Below are positions 44,136 through 52,548 of a DNA stretch of 64,000 nucleotides, in pieces. A program made the position numbers and the translations under genes. The notes under the pieces were generated by a model. That model worked only from the letters and a program-made list of their open reading frames with translations. It made no database searches and was not told the origin of the DNA. Source of the stretch: Acetohalobium arabaticum DSM 5501 (GTDB lineage Bacteria; Bacillota; Halanaerobiia; Halobacteroidales; Acetohalobiaceae); the NCBI RefSeq assembly GCF_000144695.1, contig NC_014378.1:1946043-2010042 (forward strand), in the 5' to 3' direction. Position 1 is the stretch's first letter; each line of letters starts with the position of its first letter.

Positions 44136-44981
44136 TTATTTTCTTTTAACTTTAAAAATAAAATAACCTACCATTAATATTAAAAATAAAAATAAAAGCC
44201 ACGGTAACAGAGCCCCTATCAAGATAATAATTAAGTTAATGCTCTTTACAAAACCTCTTACTGCATCTTTAAAACTATTAATAATCTGCCAGTTACTTCC
44301 TATTATTGGTGACGGCTGCACAATTTGAACATTAATCGTTGCTAAATCAACCCGATTATCATAATACTTTAACTGGCCCTCGAGCTGCTCAATCTCGGTT
44401 CTAACTCGGTTTAATTCCTTTTCTATTTTAAGTATATCTTCCACATCTTTTGCTTGGTCTAACAATTCTAAATATCTTTCTTCCTGGGCTTTAAAGTTAC
44501 TCAACCGAGCCTTGAGATCAATATATTCTCTAGTTACATCCCGTCCGGTAAACCGTTCATCCTTAAGCTTACCTAAATCTTTAAGCCCAGCAATTGCTGA
44601 ATCAAAATTCTGCTGAGGAATACGTAAAGTATAGCGGTAATACTTCTTCTGATTATTATTCTGCCACTGATGGGAATCTATAATATATCCATTATACTTC
44701 TTAACTAATTCTTGAACTTCTTCATAAGCTTCTGCCAAATCATTCCGTTCCAGATTAAGATTAGCCTCTTTAATTATCTTTCTATCTTTCCCTGTAGACT
44801 GTAATTCTTCCTCAGTTAATAATTCTTTTCCCTTTTCTTTAGTTTGGACTGGCCTTTTTAATGACTGAGGTTCTACTGAATCTTGTAGTCCAATAGAAGG
44901 TGCTCGACAGGAAGTGGTGACCAGTACAATTAATAAAATTCCTAGCAGAATAATCAAACCTTTACATTTTAAAATTCTCAT
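44136..44981 (-). CDS. DUF4349 domain lipoprotein
   Basis: A 281-residue protein with a lipoprotein signal (hydrophobic 8-23, then VTTSC with Cys at about 25). A DUF4349 domain starts RKIIKEANLNLERNDLAEAYEEV and includes RIPQQNFDSAI and FTGRDVTREYIDLKARL. A coiled coil (about 160-205) and a carboxy-terminal membrane helix (about 245-275) ending KVKRK follow. Envelope protein of unknown function. Confidence 0.88.
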   Translation of the reverse strand: MRILKCKGLIILLGILLIVLVTTSCRAPSIGLQDSVEPQSLKRPVQTKEKGKELLTEEELQSTGKDRKIIKEANLNLERNDLAEAYEEVQELVKKYNGYIIDSHQWQNNNQKKYYRYTLRIPQQNFDSAIAGLKDLGKLKDERFTGRDVTREYIDLKARLSNFKAQEERYLELLDQAKDVEDILKIEKELNRVRTEIEQLEGQLKYYDNRVDLATINVQIVQPSPIIGSNWQIINSFKDAVRGFVKSINLIIILIGALLPWLLFLFLILMVGYFIFKVKRK

Positions 44982-45107
44982 CTAAAAACTCCCCCATGTA
45001 TATAAACTTTAATTTTATTATATCATAACTTATAAAGAATGGGTATTCTATATAGGCATTACTGTTATTTTCCAATCAGCTTCTTAATAAAAAAATTGCT
45101 CATATTT

Positions 45108-45136
45108 TTGACAAACTGATCATAATATGTTAAAGT
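45108..45136 (+). promoter_or_regulatory. Promoter of the cold-shock gene pair
   Basis: TTGACA (45108-45113), 17-bp spacer, TAAAGT (45131-45136), giving a leader of about 40 nt. This is short compared with the long cspA leader of E. coli. Confidence 0.8.
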
Positions 45137-45181
45137 TATAGTTGTACTAAAATTATAAGAGAAATAGGAGGAATTAGCTTT

Positions 45182-45382
45182 ATGGCAACAGGAACAGTAA
45201 AATGGTTTGATTCTAACAAAGGTTATGGATTTATTGAACGACCAGAGGAAGACGATGTATTCGTTCACTTCTCTGCTATCCAGGACGATGGTTTCAAAGA
45301 CTTAGAAGAAGGCGAAGAAGTAGAATTTGAAGTAGTTGAAGGCGACAAAGGACTACAAGCTGAAAACGTAGTCAAGCTGTAA
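45182..45382 (+). CDS. Cold-shock protein (CspA family), copy 1
   Basis: A 66-residue single cold-shock domain with RNP1 KGYGFIE and RNP2 VFVHFSAI. Binds single-stranded nucleic acid. Ribosome site AGGAGG. The second copy 57 bp downstream differs at only a handful of residues, a recent tandem duplication. Its many acidic residues are consistent with a salt-adapted proteome. Confidence 0.97.
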   Translation: MATGTVKWFDSNKGYGFIERPEEDDVFVHFSAIQDDGFKDLEEGEEVEFEVVEGDKGLQAENVVKL

Positions 45383-45439
45383 TTAACTAAATCTATGTAG
45401 TATAACATAGATGAACAAAAATAGGAGGAATAATTTATA

Positions 45440-45640
45440 ATGGAAACAGGAACAGTAAAATGGTTTGATTCTAATAAGGGTTATGGATTTATTGAACGAC
45501 CAGAGGAAGACGATGTATTCGTTCACTTCTCTGCTATTCAGGAAGATGGTTTCAAAGACTTAGAAGAAGGCGAAGAAGTGGAATTTAACATAGTTGAAGG
45601 TGACAAAGGCCTACAAGCTGAAGACGTAGTTAAGCTGTAA
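45440..45640 (+). CDS. Cold-shock protein (CspA family), copy 2
   Basis: Near-identical paralogue of the preceding gene, 66 residues with the same RNP1 and RNP2. Differences cluster at residue 2, around residue 37 (QED against QDD) and in the last third (FNIVEGD against FEVVEGD, EDVVKL against ENVVKL). It has its own AGGAGG ribosome site. It shares the upstream promoter, and a strong terminator follows. Confidence 0.97.
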   Translation: METGTVKWFDSNKGYGFIERPEEDDVFVHFSAIQEDGFKDLEEGEEVEFNIVEGDKGLQAEDVVKL

Positions 45641-45667
45641 TTAGATCTATATCAGCCTAATATAGAT

Positions 45668-45699
45668 AAAAAGGACTTCCGTTAACGGAAGTCCTTTTT
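45668..45699 (+). terminator. Terminator after the cold-shock pair
   Basis: GGACTTCC/GGAAGTCC stem around GTTAAC, with preceding A tract and a following run of seven U on the forward strand. Confidence 0.95.
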
Positions 45700-45707
45700 T
45701 TATTTAA

Positions 45708-45739
45708 AAATAAAAGGTACCACCATAACTGGCAGCACC
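45708..45739 (-). terminator. Terminator after iorAB
   Basis: Reverse-strand RNA GGUGCUGCC pairs with GGUGGUACC (9 bp with wobbles) around AGUUAU, followed by UUUUAUUUUU. Lies 30 bp past the iorB stop. Confidence 0.75.
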
Positions 45740-45769
45740 TAATTAATAGTTAATTATCCAGCACAAAGA

Positions 45770-46345
45770 TTAATATTCATTTCCAGCATTAAAAGCCTTT
45801 AAATTAAGATCTACTGTTTTAGGTGGAACGCTTTCTTTAACTACTTTCTTAAATACTTCCTGCGATATCTCTGAAAAATTAGTGAACTGTCCAATTAGAA
45901 CAGTATTAACTACTTTTTGATTTCCTAAATCTGTAGCAATATCCAAAGCATCAATGCTTATTATTTCATAGCCTGTCTCCTCTAACCTATCCATAATATT
46001 AGCTGGATACTCTGCTTCACCGATAGCTACCGGCAACGGATCTATTCGCTGTGTATTGGTTATAATCTTGCCGTCTGATTTCAAGTAATTAGCCCATCTT
46101 AAAGCTTCAAGCGGTTCAAAAGCCAGTAAAAGATCGGCCTCTCCCTTGGCAATCAACGGTGAATAAACCTTTTCCCCATAGGTTACATTACTGACTACAC
46201 TGCCGCCTCGCTGGGCCATGCCGTGAACTTCTGACTTTTTGACATCAAAACCTTCTTCTAAAGCTGCCTGAGAAATAATCTCACTAGCCAACAGTACTCC
46301 CTGACCGCCGACACCGGTTAACATAATATTAGTAGTCTTACTCAT
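45770..46345 (-). CDS. iorB: Indolepyruvate:ferredoxin oxidoreductase beta subunit
   Basis: About 191 residues of the pyruvate:ferredoxin oxidoreductase gamma-domain fold: TGVGGQGVLLASEIISQAA, HGMAQRGGSVVSNV and LLAFEPLEALRW are family motifs. With IorA it oxidatively decarboxylates aryl-pyruvates from aromatic amino acid degradation to aryl-acetyl-CoA, reducing ferredoxin. The ATG at 46345 overlaps the iorA stop by 8 bp; another ATG four codons earlier cannot be excluded. Confidence 0.92.
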   Translation of the reverse strand: MSKTTNIMLTGVGGQGVLLASEIISQAALEEGFDVKKSEVHGMAQRGGSVVSNVTYGEKVYSPLIAKGEADLLLAFEPLEALRWANYLKSDGKIITNTQRIDPLPVAIGEAEYPANIMDRLEETGYEIISIDALDIATDLGNQKVVNTVLIGQFTNFSEISQEVFKKVVKESVPPKTVDLNLKAFNAGNEY

Positions 46346-48095
46346 CACTACCACCATCCCTTACGATAGCATCAAAGACACAGATTTCTGTACAAACACC
46401 ACAGCCGGTACATAAATAATCATTAATCTTAGCCTCACCCTCTTCTTTAACTAAAGCCGGACAGCCAATATCAAGACACTGTCCACAGTCCTGACATTTA
46501 TCGGAATCTACAGTATACGGAGCCTTGCGTTCAACACTGTCCAATAGAACACAGGACCTTTGGGCTACAACTACAGAAATTTCATCCTTCTCTAATTCCT
46601 CAGTAATAACTTTTTTGGTCTCTCCAAGGTCATAAGGGTCAACTGTTCTTACATTTTCAACTCCTAAAGCTTTATTCAGCTCAACTAAATCAACTTCGAC
46701 TGTATCTTCGCCCATTAAGGTCTTACCAGTAACAGGATTCTCTTGATGGCCTGTCATAGCAGTAATCCGATTATCCAAAATTACAATAGTAGAAGCACCC
46801 TTATTATACATAATATCGATTAAGCCTGTAATTCCAGAATGCATATAGGTTGAATCACCGATAACCCCTACTACGTCTCCTTTAATCTTATCGCCTAAAG
46901 CTAACTCCAGACCAAAGGCATTACCAATACTGGCCCCCATACAGACTAATGTATCCATAGCCGACAGCGGCGGTACTACTCCCAGGGCATAACAGCCGAT
47001 ATCACCAGTAACTGTTACCCCTAACTTATTTAAGCTATAGAAGACACCGCGGTGGGGGCAGCCAGGACAGAGTGCAGGAGGTCTAGGAGGCAGTTCTTTG
47101 CTTTCTTCTACTATAGTATCCTCTACTTTTTCTTCAATAAACGACTCTCTAATTACTTTAGTATTCAATTCATAAGTAAGCGGCAGTTTATCCTTACCAG
47201 TTACTTCAATCCCCATGGCCTTAATCTGATTTTCTAAGAATGGATCCAGCTCTTCGATTACATAAAGTTTATCAACCTGCTTAGCAAACTTTTTTATCTT
47301 CTTTTCCGGCAACGGATAAGTAATTCCTAACTTCAAGAATGAAGCCTCAGGAAATACTTCTTTAGCATGATTATAGGTTACTCCACTGGTAATAATACCA
47401 AGCTCTTGATTCTGCCCTTCAACTCTATTTAATGGTGAAGTTTCAGCATAGTCACCAACTCTATTCAGCCTTTCCTCTATTTTAGGATGGCGCTTGTATG
47501 CATTAGCCGGTACCATCACAAATTTATCAGGATCTTTTTCAAACTCCTCAGGAACTGAGTATTCCTCTCTCCCACCTGGTTCAACTACTGTTTTAGCATG
47601 TGAAATTCGAGTGGTAGTTCGTAAAATTACCGGAGTATCGAACTCTTCACTGATATCTAAAGCATAGCCAACAAAGTCTTTAGCCTCCTGACTATCAGCC
47701 GGTTCTAACATAGGTACTTTAGCAAACCGAGCATAATGACGGTTATCCTGTTCATTCTGAGAGCTATGCATGCTGGGATCATCAGCTGAAACTACTACTA
47801 ATCCTCCTCTAATTCCGGTATAGGAAAGAGTCATAAACGGATCAGCAGCCACATTCAATCCGACATGCTTCATTGCTACTAAAGATCTAACCCCTCCAAA
47901 AGCTGCGCCAATAGCTACTTCCATCGAAACCTTCTCATTTGGCGACCACTGACAGTGGATATCATCTTTATACTGGACTATATTCTCGAGTATCTCTGTA
48001 CTGGGAGTGCCGGGATAAGCTGTAGCTACTTTTACTCCTGCTTCATAAGCTCCCCGAGCAACAGCTTCATTACCTGATAAGAGCACTTTCTCCAT
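46338..48095 (-). CDS. iorA: Indolepyruvate:ferredoxin oxidoreductase alpha subunit
   Basis: 585 residues: amino-terminal domain (LLSGNEAVARGAYEAGVKVATAYPGTPSTEI), TPP-binding half with CPGCPHRGVFYSL, GDIGCYALG and VIGDSTYMHSGITGL, and a carboxy-terminal pair of 4Fe-4S motifs (CQDCGQCLDIGCPAL, CTGCGVCTEICVFDAI). Links catabolism of aromatic amino acids to ferredoxin, which could feed the hydrogenase at 35.5-39.7 kb. Own promoter upstream. Confidence 0.95.
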   Translation of the reverse strand: MEKVLLSGNEAVARGAYEAGVKVATAYPGTPSTEILENIVQYKDDIHCQWSPNEKVSMEVAIGAAFGGVRSLVAMKHVGLNVAADPFMTLSYTGIRGGLVVVSADDPSMHSSQNEQDNRHYARFAKVPMLEPADSQEAKDFVGYALDISEEFDTPVILRTTTRISHAKTVVEPGGREEYSVPEEFEKDPDKFVMVPANAYKRHPKIEERLNRVGDYAETSPLNRVEGQNQELGIITSGVTYNHAKEVFPEASFLKLGITYPLPEKKIKKFAKQVDKLYVIEELDPFLENQIKAMGIEVTGKDKLPLTYELNTKVIRESFIEEKVEDTIVEESKELPPRPPALCPGCPHRGVFYSLNKLGVTVTGDIGCYALGVVPPLSAMDTLVCMGASIGNAFGLELALGDKIKGDVVGVIGDSTYMHSGITGLIDIMYNKGASTIVILDNRITAMTGHQENPVTGKTLMGEDTVEVDLVELNKALGVENVRTVDPYDLGETKKVITEELEKDEISVVVAQRSCVLLDSVERKAPYTVDSDKCQDCGQCLDIGCPALVKEEGEAKINDYLCTGCGVCTEICVFDAIVRDGGSDE

Positions 48096-48127
48096 AACTA
48101 ATTCCTCCTCAATTCTATATTATTACT

Positions 48128-48156
48128 AGTATAATATCTGTTATTGGAAATTTCAA
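48128..48156 (-). promoter_or_regulatory. Promoter of iorAB
   Basis: TTGAAA (48156-48151), 17-bp spacer, TATACT (48133-48128) on the reverse strand, about 35 bp before iorA. Confidence 0.75.
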
Positions 48157-48271
48157 TAATTAAATAATATGTCAACATCTATACCAATATAATAAATTAT
48201 CACTTATCTCCAACTCCACTTCTCCTTGCTGATAAAGTAAACTAAGGTAAGCTTGAGCAATAGTCTTAATG

Positions 48272-48303
48272 AAAAAACCTGCCCTGAATCAGCTCAAGGC
48301 AGG
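48272..48303 (-). terminator. Terminator after the flavin reductase-like gene
   Basis: CCTGCC/GGCAGG base with an inner UUGA/UUCA pairing, followed by six U on the reverse strand, 10 bp past the stop. Confidence 0.9.
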
Positions 48304-48313
48304 AAGAGATTAG

Positions 48314-48823
48314 CTACTCCGTCAGATAAGATTTTACAATCTCTCCAAAGTAAAGAGTATGGTAATCATCCTCTGGATACCACTCTGCTTGATAATCAGC
48401 ATCCAGATTATCTTCATCCATTACCTGTGTAAACTTAATCTTACATTCATAATGCAGATCACAGCCGCCGATAACAGGAGTCTCAACTACCTGACCGGAA
48501 AGAGCTGTTAGACTACATTCAATAAATTTATCATAATTTCTACCGGATTTAGTACCGCAGAAGTTTAATTCTTCTCTCATATCACTCTCTAAAGGAATAC
48601 TTACTGTAAATTCATCCGTTTTTTCTATTAATTCAAAAGTATGACGAGAATGTCTTACTAAAACAGTAAAGAAAGGCTTACCCCAGATATAACCTACATT
48701 TGCCCAGCCGATAGTCATAGTATTTAACTCTCCACCGGCTTTGACAGTCAGAAAGGCTCCTTTGGAAATAGCATCTAAAGCCTCAGTCAGATACTGGTTA
48801 TACTCAACTTCCTGCACTTTCAT
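48314..48823 (-). CDS. Flavin reductase-like domain protein
   Basis: A 169-residue FMN-binding split-barrel protein (flavin reductase/flavoredoxin type): GAFLTVKAGGELNTMTIGWANVGYIWGKP, TVLVRHSRHTFELIEKTDEFTVSIP and LNFCGTKSGRNYDKF are typical. It binds FMN and may reduce flavin, ferric iron or an electron carrier. It starts 5 bp after the tautomerase gene and is probably translated with it. Confidence 0.88.
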   Translation of the reverse strand: MKVQEVEYNQYLTEALDAISKGAFLTVKAGGELNTMTIGWANVGYIWGKPFFTVLVRHSRHTFELIEKTDEFTVSIPLESDMREELNFCGTKSGRNYDKFIECSLTALSGQVVETPVIGGCDLHYECKIKFTQVMDEDNLDADYQAEWYPEDDYHTLYFGEIVKSYLTE

Positions 48824-48828
48824 CCCTC

Positions 48829-49020
48829 CTAATCTTTCTTCTTCTCAGACAGCAATTCACCGCCGACACCTACATTCTCACTTTCTGTTTCCTTTAACAT
48901 AACTATAAACTTCTCCTCTGGAAACCCAATAACTTCACTAGCACTTTCTGTAAAAGACTTAACTAACTCTTTTTTCTGCTCCTTGGTTAATTCAGGTCCT
49001 TCTAAAGTAATGATCGGCAT
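48829..49020 (-). CDS. 4-oxalocrotonate tautomerase family protein
   Basis: About 63 residues beginning MPIITLEGPELTKEQKKELV; the catalytic proline becomes the amino terminus after Met removal, which fixes the start at 49020 rather than three codons upstream. Small hexameric isomerases of this family act on enols or on unknown substrates. Adjacent to the flavin reductase-like gene. Confidence 0.9.
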   Translation of the reverse strand: MPIITLEGPELTKEQKKELVKSFTESASEVIGFPEEKFIVMLKETESENVGVGGELLSEKKKD

Positions 49021-49109
49021 TAATTTCACCTCCAGAATAATTATTAATCCTTCTGCAAGTAAATAATAACATATTCTACTATAGAAAGCCAGAATTACAA
49101 ATCCACTTA

Positions 49110-49568
49110 TTAAACTAAATTATCAAATCCATTCTGCCGCAGAGCCTCATAAAGAATAATGGATACTGAATTGGCTAAATTCAAGGCTCGAACCTCTTTA
49201 AGCATCGGAATTCTAATACAGTTCTCTTTATATCGCTCAGTAATCTCCTCAGGAAGTCCTGCTGTCTCTTGACCAAAGACTAAAAAATCATCACTTTTAT
49301 ACTCTATTTCTGTATAAAATTTAGATGCAAACTTGGTAGCAAAATAGAAGTTATGATCACTATACTTCTCTTCTAACTCTCTAAAACTATCATAATAATT
49401 AACATCCACCTTATCCCAGTAATCTAGCCCGGCCCGTCTGACTGCTTTTTCATCTGTAGAAAATCCAAGCGGTCTAATCAAGTGCAGTGACGCTCCGGTA
49501 CAAGCACAGGTACGGGCAATATTGCCTGTGTTCGGTGGAATCTCAGGCTGATAAAGTACTATATTCAC
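49110..49568 (-). CDS. trmL: tRNA (cytidine/uridine-34 2'-O) methyltransferase TrmL
   Basis: A 152-residue SPOUT-fold enzyme: MNIVLYQPEIPPNTGNIARTCA at the start, LHLIRPLGF, FLVFGQETAGLPEE, IRIPMLKEVRALNLANSVSIILYEALRQ at the knot. Methylates the wobble ribose of certain leucine tRNAs. Starts 27 bp after the DUF523 gene. Confidence 0.95.
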   Translation of the reverse strand: MNIVLYQPEIPPNTGNIARTCACTGASLHLIRPLGFSTDEKAVRRAGLDYWDKVDVNYYDSFRELEEKYSDHNFYFATKFASKFYTEIEYKSDDFLVFGQETAGLPEEITERYKENCIRIPMLKEVRALNLANSVSIILYEALRQNGFDNLV

Positions 49569-49595
49569 TAGTCTATCCCTCCCAACTGACCAACA

Positions 49596-50051
49596 TCACA
49601 GCAATTTACCTATTTCATCCTCATTATAGACTTTAATTCCATTCCTTTTAAATAAAGCTGTAGTTACTCCATCTCCATCTTTTAGGTCACCACTAAAATC
49701 TCCAGTATAAATCCTTCCTTTTCCGCAAGAAGGGCTGCGTGATTTTAAAACTACTGCAGTAATACCATTCATCCTTACCTGTTGTAGAGACTGATAGGCG
49801 CCTTCAATGAATTCATTGGTTACATCTCTACCCTGTTTATCTACAACTTGTGCTCTACCATCTAAAACATCATGTCCATCACCGTTCTTAATCTCTGCTG
49901 GAGGCCGTGGAGTAGGCAGCTGCCCAAGCTCTTCTGGACAGATAGGAATTACTGGCTTGATTTCTGTAAGCTTTAATACTTGCTTATCTTCATTATCCCC
50001 CCCATTATACTTACAGTCACAGCCTAATAAACAGGAACTAACTGCTAACAT
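49596..50051 (-). CDS. DUF523 family protein
   Basis: About 151 residues with the family motifs AVSSCLLGCDCKYNGG, ICPEELGQLPTPRPPAEI and KSRSPSCGKGRIYTG. The Cys pairs suggest metal or Fe-S binding. Function not known. Starts 20 bp after the phosphorylase gene. GAGGAG seven bases before the ATG at 50051 favours this start. Confidence 0.9.
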   Translation of the reverse strand: MLAVSSCLLGCDCKYNGGDNEDKQVLKLTEIKPVIPICPEELGQLPTPRPPAEIKNGDGHDVLDGRAQVVDKQGRDVTNEFIEGAYQSLQQVRMNGITAVVLKSRSPSCGKGRIYTGDFSGDLKDGDGVTTALFKRNGIKVYNEDEIGKLL

Positions 50052-50071
50052 CCTCATTCTCCTCTCAAGAA

Positions 50072-50917
50072 TTATTCTCCGCAGTTTTCTTCTTTAATCA
50101 AGGTAGGCTTTCTAAGTTCACTACAATTACAGTCTTGATCAATATCTATTTTACGTAAAGCCTCCAGTAAAATATTCCCGATTACTTCTCCTTCATTATG
50201 GAACAGCTCCTTCAGTTCATCATGGCTCCAGTCCTTAACTACTCCTTCAGCATAATTAACTACCAGATAAACTCCAGCATAACAGGCGCCGATCTCGCGG
50301 GCCAGATATACTTCTGGACAGAGCGTCTGCCCAATAACATCCCCGCCGGCCTGTTTATACATCTCAACCTCGGCAGGACTCTCAAAATGTCGTCCATCAG
50401 TAACTACATAATTGCTCCGCCTAAAAGCACGGCCGATAGGATTATCCTGAGCACCTTCATAGAGAACCTGATGAAGCTCAGGACAGATTGCCTGGCGCAT
50501 CATTAATAGATACCCCTGATTTAAGTCTACATCCCTGCGCATGGACTGGTCTATATAATCAGTCGGTACTACTATATCTCTCGGCTCCAGTAGATGATTG
50601 ATGGCTCCTACTCCACCTTCAGCCATTACCCTTTTAACTCCAGCCTGCATAAAGACCCAGAATACCTGTTTAGATGCCTCAGCCCTACTTAAGTCTTCCT
50701 GCCACTTGCGCCAGCCGTGCATTTTGCAGGTCAAGACCCTCTTCTCTCCTACAGTAAATAATTTAAACTCTGGACTATCACCGTAGGGAGTAGAAAAAAT
50801 CAACCCCTTACCTACTACCTCGATATCATCTCCGTCTAAATCCTCAGGAAAATCAAGTGCATAAGTGCTGGAACCACCGATAACTCCAAAATTAGCTTCA
50901 GGAATCTCATCATTCAT
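50072..50917 (-). CDS. S-methyl-5'-thioadenosine/purine nucleoside phosphorylase family protein
   Basis: A 281-residue MTAP-like enzyme: FGVIGGSSTYALDF, LLEPRDIVVPTDYIDQSMRRD, YVVTDGRHFESPAEVEMYKQAGGDVIGQTLCPEVYLAREIGACYAGVYLVVNYAEG. These match the phosphate- and purine-binding regions of MTA phosphorylases. It splits MTA, or another purine nucleoside, with phosphate. The carboxy tail has extra cysteines (DCNCSELRK...NCGE). Confidence 0.88.
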   Translation of the reverse strand: MNDEIPEANFGVIGGSSTYALDFPEDLDGDDIEVVGKGLIFSTPYGDSPEFKLFTVGEKRVLTCKMHGWRKWQEDLSRAEASKQVFWVFMQAGVKRVMAEGGVGAINHLLEPRDIVVPTDYIDQSMRRDVDLNQGYLLMMRQAICPELHQVLYEGAQDNPIGRAFRRSNYVVTDGRHFESPAEVEMYKQAGGDVIGQTLCPEVYLAREIGACYAGVYLVVNYAEGVVKDWSHDELKELFHNEGEVIGNILLEALRKIDIDQDCNCSELRKPTLIKEENCGE

Positions 50918-51017
50918 TATTATCTATCACCTCTATTCTATATTGGCTTTAGCTTATCCTGTTATCTTACAATATATTATTATTCTAGATTTTCTTGTTC
51001 CTTCCTTTAAAAATTAG

Positions 51018-51836
51018 TTAAACAGCTAATCTTTTATCTACAGCCTGAGCAACTCGATTCAGTTCATCAACTAATTGGGAAAAATCATCGAGAGTTAACG
51101 ACTGCTGCCCATCACAGAGAGCCTCTTCTGGATTAGGATGCATCTCTACCATGATACCGTCGGCTCCAGCACTGATTCCTGCTTTAGCCATCGGACTGAC
51201 TAAATTTCTTTGACCGGTACCGTGGCTGGGATCTATAATCACCGGTATATTTAATTTATCCTTAATCAGGGCAATTCCATTCAGATCCAAAGTGTTTCGA
51301 GTTGCAGTCTCAAAAGTTCTAATCCCCCGCTCACAGAGAATAACATTATCATTGCCGTGAGAAATAACATATTCGGCTGCCATTAACCACTCTTTAATAG
51401 TAGCTGCATAACCTCGCTTCAACATTACTGGTGTATCCACTTCTCCTAATTTCTTCAACAGACCATAATTCTGCATATTTCGAGATCCGATCTGTAGAAT
51501 ATCAGTATAAGAATTGACTAATTCAATATCATCTGAGTACAATAATTCAGTAACTATCTTAAGACCTGTTCTCTCTCTAGCTTCAGCCAGATACTCTAGT
51601 CCTTCTTCTCCTAATCCCTGGAAGCTATAAGGAGAAGTCCGCGGTTTGAAAGCACCGCCTCTCAAGATCTGTCCGCCTTCTTTAGCTACATGGTCTGCTG
51701 CTGTAAGCAGCTGCTCTCTACTCTCTACTGCACAGGGGCCAGCCATAATTGCCAAGTCTTCGCCGCCAATCTTTACATCTCCAACCTCTACAACTTCCTT
51801 ATGATCCGACACATCCAATTCAGTTAACATTTTCAT
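51018..51836 (-). CDS. aroF: 3-deoxy-7-phosphoheptulonate (DAHP) synthase, T-box controlled copy
   Basis: Second type I-beta DAHP synthase, about 272 residues, with the complete family motifs: [92 protein letters not shown] and MVEMHPNPE. Unlike the trp-operon copy it keeps the PSH metal His and the AGPCAVES motif, so it looks like the conventional enzyme. AGGGG eight bases before the ATG at 51836 decides the start. Expression is expected to depend on the two T-box leaders upstream. Confidence 0.96.
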   Translation of the reverse strand: MKMLTELDVSDHKEVVEVGDVKIGGEDLAIMAGPCAVESREQLLTAADHVAKEGGQILRGGAFKPRTSPYSFQGLGEEGLEYLAEARERTGLKIVTELLYSDDIELVNSYTDILQIGSRNMQNYGLLKKLGEVDTPVMLKRGYAATIKEWLMAAEYVISHGNDNVILCERGIRTFETATRNTLDLNGIALIKDKLNIPVIIDPSHGTGQRNLVSPMAKAGISAGADGIMVEMHPNPEEALCDGQQSLTLDDFSQLVDELNRVAQAVDKRLAV

Positions 51837-51861
51837 TTTATTCACCCCTAATTATTAATTA

Positions 51862-52135
51862 CAAAAGACCTATCCTGCTGCCCGATTAGGACGCAACAAG
51901 ATAGGTCTTATTTCGCGGTACCACCTAATTAGATTATACTACAGCCAGTAGCATAATCCACTCAGTTTAATTAACGGCTTAACTGCCGGTAGAACTTACT
52001 AAAGTTTAGCCCTACAGCTCCAGAGCGAAATTTCAATCAAAGTTCTGTTGAAGATGCTTGCAGCCGAGGACATCTTCTCTCTTAGAAACTTTCCTTTAAT
52101 CTACTTAACTCTTTCGCAGCTTTTGATTATATTTA
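51862..52135 (-). promoter_or_regulatory. T-box riboswitch 2 (proximal), putative Phe specifier
   Basis: Reverse-strand RNA shows a Stem I region with GAUUGAAA, a putative specifier UUC (52029-52027) and then GCUCUGGAG. The T-box core AGGUGGUACCGCG follows, with UGGU (51923-51920) complementary to an ACCA tRNA end, then a terminator (51862-51909) whose outer 10-bp stem is AAGACCTATC/GATAGGTCTT. It opens 26 nt before the DAHP synthase start. A TATAAT at 52131-52126 might give it an additional weak promoter. Confidence 0.9.
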
Positions 52136-52218
52136 GCTTTGAAGAAAAATTAACAAACCTCTCCTGCTTATCATTCGTACGACGTCATGTTTCACTACAA
52201 TAATTTCCTAGCTAAATC

Positions 52219-52512
52219 AAAAAAACTCTCCGTCTCTGTTTCAGAAACGAAGAGTTTGGTTTCGTGTTACCATTCTGATTGGTCAACTGCTATAGTTAAC
52301 CCGCTCTTATAGGATACGGAGTAAAACTACTCTTATATCCCTTCCCTAGATAACGGAGGATTTCCGGCTTAGCCTACTTATTCTTCAGCCAGCAACTCCA
52401 GAGGGAACTTCAATCTTAAACTTCAAGCTAAGCTCTCACCGTCCTTAGCTCGCTGTCGTTTCGCCTAAGATCTACTTTCCTCTTTCAACGCTATTGAAAC
52501 TTATATGATGTT
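52219..52512 (-). promoter_or_regulatory. T-box riboswitch 1 (distal), putative Phe specifier
   Basis: A complete leader: AGAGGAAAGUAG and GGUGAGAGCUUAGC in Stem I, GAUUGAAG followed by a putative UUC specifier (52407-52405) and CCUCUGGAG, and the T-box core with AAUGGUAACACGAA (UGGU at 52272-52269). It ends in a 15-bp-stem terminator followed by a U tract (52219-52257). Its core deviates from the consensus GGUGGNACCGCG, but the UGGU bulge is kept. Confidence 0.85.
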
Positions 52513-52519
52513 GTTAAAT

Positions 52520-52548
52520 ATTGTAACAGAAGAATCGGACTCTGTCAA
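52520..52548 (-). promoter_or_regulatory. Promoter of the T-box/DAHP synthase transcript
   Basis: TTGACA (52548-52543), 17-bp spacer, TACAAT (52525-52520) on the reverse strand. The -35 element overlaps the last codon and stop of bioA. Confidence 0.9.

Noticed and set aside
45716-45739. GGTACCACC resembling the complement of a T-box core near 45.7 kb
   Set aside because: No Stem I, specifier or CGCG follows; it is explained as a 9-bp terminator stem after iorB.
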